From: an uncultured Verrucomicrobiota bacterium
GTDB lineage: Bacteria > Verrucomicrobiota > Verrucomicrobiia > Verrucomicrobiales > Verrucomicrobiaceae
Assembly (NCBI GenBank): GCA_903838675.1
Contig: CAILZI010000039.1
Location: 1 to 34,302 of the forward strand
DNA length: 34,302 bases
Direction: 5' to 3'
Notes under the pieces: model-generated
The model's input: the letters and a program-made list of their open reading frames with translations, nothing else
What the model was told of the DNA's origin: nothing
The model's database searches: none
Part shown: piece by piece, positions 15,150 to 22,210 of the stretch
Position numbering within the stretch: position 1 is the stretch's first letter
Layout: the number at the start of each line of letters is the position of its first letter
Made by a program: the position numbers and the translations under genes

Positions 15150-16937
15150 ATGAAGTCTCGGCTGCTCATCACATTGGTTTTGCTCACATGGATGGGTCTT
15201 GATTCTGCAGCCAAAGCGCAGACTGCATCTACCAAGCCTTCGATTGATGATCTGATCGACTGGTCTGATCCACTGGCACTGACGCAGCAAAATCTCATCG
15301 CCTTTTTAGACGCGCACAGAAAGGATCGAAGCAAATCTGCCTACAGTATAGATACTGTTAGCACGGAAACCATAGTGAATTTTCACCCCGGGAATTCGGC
15401 CACTGGTAGTTTGCTGGAAGACACCATGTTTAGCGGCCTCTTCAAGGTCAACGACGTATCAGTATCTTTCTTCCGTTCGATCCCTTCGTTTCATATATCA
15501 CTCAGCGCCAAGAACGTGACGAAGAAAAAGCTGGCCACGCTGGAGATCCTTCTTGGGCAGAAAACGGGCGCTGCCAATCCTCAGGAAGTCACAGTTGGAA
15601 GGTTGGCTCTGGGGCCGCAATGGGTGAATCCCAAATACATGGTGGGTTTTAAGGTGAGTGATTATTCTATAAACTTGTTAATCCAAGTGCCCCCCGGCAT
15701 GCAGCCCTCCCAGCCGCGTACCCAGCCTCAACCCCCAGCGGCAAGCCAGCCAGACAAACAGCCAACGTTGTCCGCCAATATCGACTCCCTGCTGAACTTC
15801 AGTGCCTTGTGGCTGTGGACGCCGGCTGACTTGGAAAAGAATTACGTGCTGAAGCTCGAAGATCAGAAGCTGCAGCAGAAGCCCCCTCAGTTTGAATGGG
15901 TCAGCGCCGCCAAGGATCGCGCGCGCTTCTCCCGTCACATGTTCAGCAACGCTGAGACCAATCTCACCATGTTTGGCGGCTCGGTAAAACTGGAGGAGGC
16001 GATTTTGGAATTCGTGAATGGCAAGGCAGCACGCGCCACGATTTCCTTCTACAATCGTGGTGATTCAGGCGACATCACCACCTCAGAATTCGAACGCATC
16101 TTCAAAGTCATCGGGCAGAACCTCAGCCAGGTCATGAAGGTTGCTCCCAAACGCCAGATGATGTCCTCCAATGCAGCGCTCCAAGTCACCGGCTGGAACT
16201 GGACGGCACCCAGCGGCATTGCCCTCCTCGAATACAACGAGTACAACACACCCGGCAAAATCTCCAAGCCCGAGTTCCTCCGCCTGAAACTCGCCGCACC
16301 CAATCAGGCCGACTGGAGTATGGGCAAGATGGCCACCGGCGTGCAGCGCATGGAGTTGCTCCAGCGTGTGAAAAAGACAGCAGAAGGAGATGTCTATATT
16401 TCCGGCGTCCCCATGGTGGATCAGGGGCAGAAAGGCTACTGCGTCGCCGCAAGTTGCCAGCGGCTCTTTGAATACATGCGCATTCCTTGTGACCAGCACG
16501 AGATGGCAAAGCTCGTCAGCGTTGATTCGGAAAGCGGTGCCAACATTGGCACCATGCAGAAGAGCCTCGCCAAAATTGATGGTGCCTTCAAAGTGACTTT
16601 CAAACCGCTCGTGAATCCTGAGCTGTACTACGCCAACAACGGCAAACGCCGTGTGTCGGAGAAAGAATTCATCTCAATCGTCAAGGAATACACAGACAAA
16701 GGCGTGCCTTTGCTCTGGGGCTTGAGTCTCGGTCAGAAGCCCGAAGATCCCCCTCTGCCAAATGGGGGGCAGGTCAGCGGCGGCCACATGCGCATGGTCA
16801 TCGGCTACAACCTGGCCAAGAACCAAGTGCTCTTCACCGACTCCTGGGGTGCCGGCCATGAGCTCAAACGCATGGCGCTGCTCGACGCCTACGATGTGAC
16901 GCTCGGCCTCTACTCAATGGCCCCTCGCGGTCTCTGA
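15150..16937 (+). CDS. Exported protein with C-terminal C39-like (papain-fold) peptidase domain
   Basis: A 595-residue protein with a signal peptide (MKSRLLITLVLL..., cut after AKAQ). The C-terminal 190 residues look like a peptidase C39-like papain fold: DQGQKGYCVAAS with catalytic C431 preceded by a glutamine, GGHMRMVIGY with H546, and LFTDSWG with D564, the usual Cys-His-Asp/Asn order. The N-terminal 400 residues hold two segments that may be tandem divergent copies of one domain: about 30-175, and about 205-375 after a Pro/Gln-rich linker. Both have an FSGLF/FSALW-like motif and a long beta region. The protein probably acts in the periplasm; its substrate is unknown. Its TGA directly abuts the stop codon of the convergent DUF5069 gene. 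Confidence 0.8.
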   Translation: MKSRLLITLVLLTWMGLDSAAKAQTASTKPSIDDLIDWSDPLALTQQNLIAFLDAHRKDRSKSAYSIDTVSTETIVNFHPGNSATGSLLEDTMFSGLFKVNDVSVSFFRSIPSFHISLSAKNVTKKKLATLEILLGQKTGAANPQEVTVGRLALGPQWVNPKYMVGFKVSDYSINLLIQVPPGMQPSQPRTQPQPPAASQPDKQPTLSANIDSLLNFSALWLWTPADLEKNYVLKLEDQKLQQKPPQFEWVSAAKDRARFSRHMFSNAETNLTMFGGSVKLEEAILEFVNGKAARATISFYNRGDSGDITTSEFERIFKVIGQNLSQVMKVAPKRQMMSSNAALQVTGWNWTAPSGIALLEYNEYNTPGKISKPEFLRLKLAAPNQADWSMGKMATGVQRMELLQRVKKTAEGDVYISGVPMVDQGQKGYCVAASCQRLFEYMRIPCDQHEMAKLVSVDSESGANIGTMQKSLAKIDGAFKVTFKPLVNPELYYANNGKRRVSEKEFISIVKEYTDKGVPLLWGLSLGQKPEDPPLPNGGQVSGGHMRMVIGYNLAKNQVLFTDSWGAGHELKRMALLDAYDVTLGLYSMAPRGL

Positions 16938-17369
16938 TCACGGCGCGCGGCCTTCTTCGACATCCATCATGTCAAAGAACGTCACCAAGTCTTCGCGATG
17001 CCCCAGCCCGGCTTCTTCACGCTGTTTCACCAATCCGCCGGAGGCCGCATCGCGCCAGCCGCGTTTGTGCATGAAGCCGTTCCAAATTTCAATCTGCTCC
17101 GCAGTTGGCCGGTTGCCATTCAGGCAGCACCATTCCAGAATTTCTTCGTCGGTTCCACCTGCCAGCGTGCGTTCCGAAAGCTCACTAAAATCCACTCCGA
17201 GAAACTTGCACACACGTTCGTCAAAGGTGCGGCTGCCCTCGAGGTAACCCAGATGGTAGCCGTCGGGCAGTTTGCCTTCCTTGGCATTGAGCCGGATTTT
17301 ATCGAGGATGCGGCCAAACACGGCGATGCCGCCGACCAGATCACGAGGAGAACGAATGGGAAATGCCAT
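16938..17369 (-). CDS. DUF5069 domain-containing protein
   Basis: A 143-residue cytoplasmic protein of the DUF5069 family, frequent in Verrucomicrobia and of unknown function. The typical start is present (RSPRDLVGGIAVFGRILDKIR), as is the GKLPDGYHLGYLEG-like region and a helical end with EILEWCC and MHKRGWRD. Two adjacent cysteines and several tryptophans might form a small active or binding site, but nothing is established. Its ATG sits inside a perfect 9-bp dyad (17364-17396), and an exported LamG-like gene lies 43 bases upstream on the same strand. There is no spacer between its stop codon and that of the C39-like gene. Confidence 0.82.
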   Translation of the reverse strand: MAFPIRSPRDLVGGIAVFGRILDKIRLNAKEGKLPDGYHLGYLEGSRTFDERVCKFLGVDFSELSERTLAGGTDEEILEWCCLNGNRPTAEQIEIWNGFMHKRGWRDAASGGLVKQREEAGLGHREDLVTFFDMMDVEEGRAP

Positions 17370-17396
17370 GCGCCTTTTTAACGAGGACGCATGGCA
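17364..17396 (-). promoter_or_regulatory. Perfect 9-bp dyad enclosing the DUF5069 start codon
   Basis: TGCCATGCG (17364-17372) and CGCATGGCA (17388-17396) are exact complements around a 15-base loop. The minus-strand ATG (17369-17367) lies in one arm, so in the mRNA the start codon would be paired. The minus-strand transcript then reads TTTCCC, so it could also act as a weak terminator for the LamG-like gene upstream. Confidence 0.5.
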
Positions 17397-17412
17397 AAGT
17401 CAATTCACCGCC

Positions 17413-18117
17413 TTATTCCGCCTTCTTCTTCGCCGCAGGTTTGGCAGGAGCCGCCACCTTTTCACCGGGCTTCGGCAGCGTGGCCTTCACCTCTTCCCAG
17501 GCAGGATTGAGGGTCGCTTCAGTCAGTGAAAAATTGCGGAAATCCACCGACTGCCCGCTGACGGTAAATCCAGGGCTGGCCTTCTCGGTCATGAACAGAT
17601 CATTGGCTCCCCAGGCGATGAGATCGTCCACCTTGCCGAGCATTTTGTCTCCCACCATTTCCAGGCGCACCTTGTGCCAGCCTTCACCGAGTTCCGTGGG
17701 GAATCGGGCGAAGACCACCGCCTTGTCCGGTCCTTCATGATCATTGTCATCACGTTGCACTGCCACCGACTTCGGCGTGATCATGATTCGTGCCATGTGA
17801 TCCTTGATGGCGTTGATCGAAAGGCTCGTGCTCTTGGCCCCGGAAAACTTGAACTCATACTCAATGATGAAGTCCTTCAGCTTGTTGGGCAGGCGGTTCA
17901 CCGCTCCATGCTTGTCAGCTTCAAGTTCGGAGCCGCGCAGCACGCCGTCCACCGGCTCCCACTTGCCCTTGGCCGCCTTCCATGGAGCACTAGCACCAGA
18001 GCTGAGATTGTTTTCATAGATGACCTTGCCAGGAATGGCGAGCAGCGGTTTGTCCTCGGCAGGTGCAGCGAAGGCGGCGAGTGCGAGCGTCAGGGTGAGC
18101 AGGGAACTGTGTTTCAT
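17413..18117 (-). CDS. Exported LamG/DUF1080-like beta-sandwich protein with basic tail
   Basis: A 234-residue protein with a signal peptide (MKHSSLLTLTLALAAFAAPAED). The body has the pattern of a concanavalin-like jelly roll seen in DUF1080/LamG proteins: WKAAKGKWEPVDGVLRG, then FIIEYEFKFSGAKSTSLSI and GWHKVRLEMVGDKMLGKVDD, and a last strand VDFRNFSLT. Such domains in PVC bacteria bind or cleave carbohydrates. No catalytic residues can be assigned. The tail (PGEKVAAPAKPAAKKKAE) is rich in Ala, Pro and Lys, much like that of the helix-hairpin-helix protein at 8191. It is divergent from the STN-like gene and lies upstream of the DUF5069 gene on its strand. Confidence 0.72.
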   Translation of the reverse strand: MKHSSLLTLTLALAAFAAPAEDKPLLAIPGKVIYENNLSSGASAPWKAAKGKWEPVDGVLRGSELEADKHGAVNRLPNKLKDFIIEYEFKFSGAKSTSLSINAIKDHMARIMITPKSVAVQRDDNDHEGPDKAVVFARFPTELGEGWHKVRLEMVGDKMLGKVDDLIAWGANDLFMTEKASPGFTVSGQSVDFRNFSLTEATLNPAWEEVKATLPKPGEKVAAPAKPAAKKKAE

Positions 18118-18198
18118 GGATAGGTCGCTGAGAACGCAGGGATGGCTGGCAAATTGCAGCAGACTTGAATTCTGGGGCTGGCCGCCATAACCTGTGCC

Positions 18199-18726
18199 AT
18201 GAAAGGTGCACAGGTCCCCGTTGTGACGATGCTGGTCTTGATGGCGGGGATTTTTGTCTCAGGCCGCGAGCCGCAGCATTTTCCGCAGGAACTGCCCTGG
18301 GCTGGCAAGCCTGCACTCTCGAACGAACCAGTCATTGAGGGCATGACAATACGTGCGTGGATGACCGCCACGATCTTCCCGGAATTCAAATTCTCCGGCA
18401 CCCTCGAAGAAGCGATTTCCTATTTGATGAACGAGTCGAAGGCAGTAACTCCAGGAGGCAGGATGATCAGTGGATTCGTTATAAGGACCGGAGATGCAAA
18501 TCCGGATTTGACCACGGTCAGGATCGACATTCACTCGAAAGGAAAGAACGCCTTGGAAGTCATTGATGCCATCTGTGGTGCGGCAAAGACAACATGGACG
18601 CTTGCACCAGTCTCGATCATTATTGGCGCGCCAGCTAAAAATGCCACTGGTGGGCAGGATCGCAACGAGGCCGCTCCTGATCCGTTTGCGCCGAATGTGA
18701 AAGATGGCAAAGGCCACCCCAAATGA
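18199..18726 (+). CDS. Exported small protein, STN-like fold suspected
   Basis: A 175-residue protein with a hydrophobic N-terminal segment (VPVVTMLVLMAGIFVSG) that looks like a signal peptide. The middle carries the pattern found in secretin/TonB N-terminal (STN) style domains and their PVC relatives: EFKFSGTLEEAISYLMNES, then a beta stretch (VRIDIHS), then NALEVIDAICGAAKTTWTLAPVSIIIG. This is a weak pattern match, not a family identification. The ATGA overlap with the downstream alpha/beta hydrolase gene shows the two are translated together, so they probably act on the same process outside the cytoplasm. Confidence 0.6.
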   Translation: MKGAQVPVVTMLVLMAGIFVSGREPQHFPQELPWAGKPALSNEPVIEGMTIRAWMTATIFPEFKFSGTLEEAISYLMNESKAVTPGGRMISGFVIRTGDANPDLTTVRIDIHSKGKNALEVIDAICGAAKTTWTLAPVSIIIGAPAKNATGGQDRNEAAPDPFAPNVKDGKGHPK

Positions 18727-19853
18727 ATTTACGGAAATCCGCCATGCGCACGACCACTGTCTGCCTCCTCCTCTTACTCACGCACATGCAAGCCGCTGAA
18801 CCCAATGCCGTCGCTGATGCCTGGCTCGCGAAAGCAAAGATAGCCCCGCCGCTGCATGTGCCAGCCTCCCTCGACTCATGGCAGCAGCAACGGGCGGAAA
18901 TCCGCGCGAAACTAAACGAACTTCTCGGCGATCTGCCGCCGCGCCCGCCAGTCTCCGCATTTCAAGTAACGACCCGCGAGGACAAAGGCAGCTACACCCT
19001 GGAGACCCTCCAGTTTGACAATGGTGCGGGCGAGATCGTTAAAGGCTATGTCTTTCTGCCGAAGACGGCCACAGCGCAGAGCAAAGCTCCCGCCATACTC
19101 TACTGCCACTGGCATGGCGGGCAGTACGACAGCGGCAAACAGGAGCTTCTGCAAACAAACGCCACACCCGTCGCTGCAGGCCCCGCGCTCGCAGAAGCCG
19201 GTTATATCGTGCTCGGTATCGACGCGCCATGTTTTGGCGAGCGCAACGGCCAGGGCCCCGATGGCCCCCAGCAGAAAGGCAGCAATGGCGAGATGACCGC
19301 CGCCAAATTCAATCTCTGGGCCGGTCGCACGCTGTGGGGCATGATGATTCGCGATGACGTCATCGCACTCGATTACCTCTGCTCACGCCCCGAGGTGGAC
19401 ACGCAGCGCATCGGCGTCACCGGCATCAGCATGGGCGCCACCCGCAGCTGGTGGATCATGGCGCTCGATGACCGCCCGCGTGCCGCCGTATGCGTCGGCT
19501 GCATGACACGCTATGAAGAACTCATCCGCGCTGGCATGCTCAAGGCACACGGCATTTACTATTTCGTGCCCGGCATGCTCAAACACTTCGACACCGAGGC
19601 CGTCATCGCCCTCGGCGCACCACGCCCCATGCTGTTCATGACCGGCGATCAAGACAGCGGCTCACCCACCGACGGTGTGCGCCACATCGGCGAAATCGTC
19701 AGCCGCGTGTATGCGCTGCATGGCCAGGATGCCCCCTCGCATTTCGAAAACACCATCTATCCAGGCGTCGGACATGTCTACCTGCCCGAGATGTGGGAGA
19801 AGACCCTGAAATGGATGGACCGCTGGGTAAAGAATGGAAACCCGGTCAAGTAG
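18723..19853 (+). CDS. Exported alpha/beta hydrolase (acetyl xylan esterase/dienelactone hydrolase-like)
   Basis: A 376-residue serine hydrolase. The catalytic triad can be placed: S236 in GVTGISMGATRS (GxSxG), D309 or D311 in FMTGDQDSGS, and H351 in GVGHVYLPE. The oxyanion segment is ILYCHWHGG and the DAPCFGERNGQG strand is as in AXE1/DUF-type esterases that remove acyl groups from plant or algal polysaccharides. A signal peptide lies at residues 1-25. Start 18723 is preferred because it overlaps the previous stop (ATGA); an internal ATG at 18744 would also leave a signal peptide. It is convergent with the phosphofructokinase gene. Substrate unknown; an ester is the best guess. Confidence 0.82.
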   Translation: MNLRKSAMRTTTVCLLLLLTHMQAAEPNAVADAWLAKAKIAPPLHVPASLDSWQQQRAEIRAKLNELLGDLPPRPPVSAFQVTTREDKGSYTLETLQFDNGAGEIVKGYVFLPKTATAQSKAPAILYCHWHGGQYDSGKQELLQTNATPVAAGPALAEAGYIVLGIDAPCFGERNGQGPDGPQQKGSNGEMTAAKFNLWAGRTLWGMMIRDDVIALDYLCSRPEVDTQRIGVTGISMGATRSWWIMALDDRPRAAVCVGCMTRYEELIRAGMLKAHGIYYFVPGMLKHFDTEAVIALGAPRPMLFMTGDQDSGSPTDGVRHIGEIVSRVYALHGQDAPSHFENTIYPGVGHVYLPEMWEKTLKWMDRWVKNGNPVK

Positions 19854-19907
19854 GTCAAGAGATGCGCTCAGGCCCATCCTGACCCTTCCTTGACGGCTTC
19901 TTTCGTC

Positions 19908-21056
19908 CTACCACGAACTCAAGTCATCATGCAGCCGCTCCATCTCGCGGGAGAAGGCCGCACGTTCTGGCATGTCAGGCTCGCCGTAGGGGACAATCTC
20001 AATGACGTTTTTGCGCAGTGCGGTGATGCCGCTGCCGCCGTCAGCCTGCTGAATACTGGTCCAGGCACGATCCGCAAAACGTGCGGCGAGGATGCAGTCC
20101 TCCGGTGTCGTATGGCCGCCGCGCTGCAAGTGGCCCAGCACGGAAGGACGCACTTCGAGATCGGGGAAGGGGGCTCCTGCACGGTGGAAATACTGCTGGA
20201 AGGCATCCATCAGCACGTAGGCGCGGTTGCGCTTCTGGGGTGGATCAAACTCCACGCCTTCCGCCACCAGCACGATGGCGTGTCCACGTCCGCGTGTCAT
20301 CGCGCCTTCGATCTTGGCCGCGAGCTTCTTCATGGCCTCGTCGTTCAGCGCGCCCGACTCAGGGGTGATGATCATCTCGGCACCCGAAGCCAGACCGGCC
20401 ATGCGGGCCAGGTCGCCGCTCGCACGGCCCATCGTTTCCAGCACCATCACGCGGCGGTGGCTGCGTGCGGTGTCGATGAAGTGATCCACCGCCCAGACGA
20501 GCGTGTTCACCGCAGTGTCGACTCCCAGCGCCATGTCGGTAAATTGCAGATCGTTGTCAATCGTAGCAGGAATGCCGATGACGCGCAGATCGCTTTCCTC
20601 CGCCAGCAGCCGGGCGCCCGTAAGCGAACCGTCTCCACCCACGACGACCAACGCGCGCACGTTGAGATTTTTGAGCAGCTTGAGGACGCTCTCACGCACT
20701 TTTTTCTCGTGGAATTCCAGGCAGCGCGCGGATCCGAGGATGGTGCCCCCTTTGCCCATGATGCCGCTCACGCTGGCGTGGTCCATCTGGATGATGTGCA
20801 GCTGCTCGGAGATCAGCCCTGCACGGCCCGTGTGCGTGGCGATGTCCTTTTTCAGGCGCACCAGGGCTTCCGCATCGTCATTGACGGCACGTGCGGTGCG
20901 TACGAGGCCGCGGTAGCCGTCCCGAATGCCGAGCACGGCGATTTTTTCACGGTTCAGGCCCAGGCGCACGATGGCACGCAGAAAAGCATTCATGCCGGGC
21001 GCGTCACCACCACTGAAAAGGACGGCGACGGATTGTTCGGGGAAATTGGCGCTCAT
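19908..21056 (-). CDS. pfkA: ATP-dependent 6-phosphofructokinase
   Basis: A 382-residue glycolytic enzyme that phosphorylates fructose 6-phosphate. Motifs: FSGGDAPGMNA (nucleotide loop), GGDGS (G143 as in ATP-users; pyrophosphate-users have Asp there), PATIDND with catalytic D167, ETMGRASGDLA and VLGHLQRGG. The residue before TIDND is Ala, neither the Gly of E. coli PfkA nor the Lys of pyrophosphate enzymes. Compared with E. coli PfkA, about 35 extra residues sit between GYRGL (about 47) and GGTILGSAR (about 103). The ATG at 21056 is chosen because the protein aligns from there; the frame stays open upstream but is unlike PFK. It is cytoplasmic and divergent from the EamA-like gene. Confidence 0.93.
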   Translation of the reverse strand: MSANFPEQSVAVLFSGGDAPGMNAFLRAIVRLGLNREKIAVLGIRDGYRGLVRTARAVNDDAEALVRLKKDIATHTGRAGLISEQLHIIQMDHASVSGIMGKGGTILGSARCLEFHEKKVRESVLKLLKNLNVRALVVVGGDGSLTGARLLAEESDLRVIGIPATIDNDLQFTDMALGVDTAVNTLVWAVDHFIDTARSHRRVMVLETMGRASGDLARMAGLASGAEMIITPESGALNDEAMKKLAAKIEGAMTRGRGHAIVLVAEGVEFDPPQKRNRAYVLMDAFQQYFHRAGAPFPDLEVRPSVLGHLQRGGHTTPEDCILAARFADRAWTSIQQADGGSGITALRKNVIEIVPYGEPDMPERAAFSREMERLHDDLSSW

Positions 21057-21168
21057 GGGGAAAAAAAGAAAATGGGGGATTCTCTGCTTAGCGAGCGCTC
21101 TGCGCGTGGCAAGTGCCTGCTTGGGGGGATGAAATTCCTCGGGCTTGCTACCCTGCGCACGCGTGTTA

Positions 21169-22065
21169 ATGGCACCTGTGTCCCCAGCCTTCGCCACCAC
21201 GCTTTTCCCGCTCATTGCCGCCCTCCTGTATGCTTTTGGTGCACTCGTGCTGAAACGCTCCAGCGATCTCGGCGTCGGCCTGTGGCGCACCACGTTTGTC
21301 GCAAATTTGATCGTCGCGGGTCTCTTTTCCCTCCTCTGGCTGCACGGCGGGCCACCAGTGGAAATCGTCGATCTGTGGCAGCCCGGCGTCATCGCCATGT
21401 GCCTCTTCGTCGGCCAGCTCGCGCAGTTTCTGGCGTTGGAGAAAGGGGATGTCTCCGTCGCTGTGCCTGTGTTTGGGCTGAAGGTCATCCTTGTAGCATT
21501 CTTCACGCCGCTGCTCATCGGTGAAGCCGTGGGGGTGAAACTTTGGATCGCCGCCTTTTTAAGCGTGCTCGGCATCACCTTCCTCAACCGCAAGGATGCC
21601 GGCCAGCCGCCACGTCATTTGCTGATCACCTTCGTCGCAGGTGGCATCGGTGCAGTGGCCTTTGCCATCTTTGATGTGCTCGTGCAAAAGTGGGGCCCAT
21701 ATTGGGGCGTCGGCCGTCTGCTGCCCTGCATTTTCTGGATCAATGCGCTGCTCTCCTTCGGCCTCATCTTTCGTTTTTCCGCACCCCTCAGCGCCATCCG
21801 CGTCCAGGCCTGGCCATGGCTCGTTGGGGGTTCGGTACTGCTCGGCACCCAGAGCATCATTTTCGTCAGCACCCTCGCCGTCTTTGGCAAGGCCACCTCC
21901 GCAAACATTGTCTATGCCTCGCGCGGCCTCCTCAGCGTGGCCCTCGTCTGGATGATCGGCCACTGGTTCATGAACGCCGAACAGCACCTCGGCCCCACCG
22001 TCATGCGCTGGCGCCTCGCCGGCGCCCTGCTCATGATGAGCGCCATCGTGCTGGTCGTGGTGTGA
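21169..22065 (+). CDS. EamA-like (drug/metabolite transporter) membrane protein
   Basis: A 298-residue inner-membrane protein with about ten hydrophobic helices, the layout of the drug/metabolite transporter superfamily. Start: FPLIAALLYAFGALVLKRSSDL, the typical first helix followed by a basic loop. Two repeats of five helices are visible, with the second starting near LLITFVAGGIGAVAFAIFDVLVQ. The ATG at 21169 is used; an upstream in-frame TTG would add eight residues without hydrophobic content. Function (export of a metabolite) is only the family expectation. A strong GC hairpin, which may be its terminator, follows. Confidence 0.78.
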   Translation: MAPVSPAFATTLFPLIAALLYAFGALVLKRSSDLGVGLWRTTFVANLIVAGLFSLLWLHGGPPVEIVDLWQPGVIAMCLFVGQLAQFLALEKGDVSVAVPVFGLKVILVAFFTPLLIGEAVGVKLWIAAFLSVLGITFLNRKDAGQPPRHLLITFVAGGIGAVAFAIFDVLVQKWGPYWGVGRLLPCIFWINALLSFGLIFRFSAPLSAIRVQAWPWLVGGSVLLGTQSIIFVSTLAVFGKATSANIVYASRGLLSVALVWMIGHWFMNAEQHLGPTVMRWRLAGALLMMSAIVLVVV

Positions 22066-22079
22066 AATAGTCGCGACAG

Positions 22080-22162
22080 CGTCTTGGAGTGCGGCGCTTC
22101 AGCGCCGCTTTCGAACGTCCCTGCATCAGCGTAAAACTCTTCAGCAGGAACTACCCAAGACG
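22080..22162. repeat. REP-like element bounded by 8-bp inverted repeat
   Basis: CGTCTTGG (22080-22087) is exactly complementary to CCAAGACG (22155-22162). Inside is a second perfect hairpin, GCGGCGC-TTCA-GCGCCGC. The left end (CGTCTTGGAGTGCGGCG) recalls dispersed intergenic repeats I associate with Verrucomicrobia genomes; the copy here seems shortened. No other copy lies in the window, so repeat status is inferred from its structure. Confidence 0.42.
22091..22110 (+). terminator. GC-rich hairpin after the EamA-like gene
   Basis: GCGGCGC (22091-22097), loop TTCA, GCGCCGC (22102-22108) followed by TTT. It lies 25 bases after the plus-strand stop codon and is a perfect 7-bp stem with a four-base loop. 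The T-run is short, so termination may be partial. Confidence 0.5.
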
Positions 22163-22210
22163 GAGGCATGCATTTGGAAGCTCGCATCCACGGCGAACGT
22201 TTGAGTCCCC

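Noticed and set aside
19854..19907. Terminator between the esterase and pfkA
   Set aside because: TCAGG/CCTGA gives only five pairs and no T-run.
21057..21168. Regulatory element in the divergent pfkA/EamA gap
   Set aside because: Searched for dyads and promoter boxes; only a G-run and a 6-bp palindrome were seen.
19890..21524. Plus-strand frame of about 540 codons opposite pfkA
   Set aside because: The minus strand holds all phosphofructokinase motifs; the opposite frame has low-complexity His/Arg/Ala content and runs into the EamA gene.
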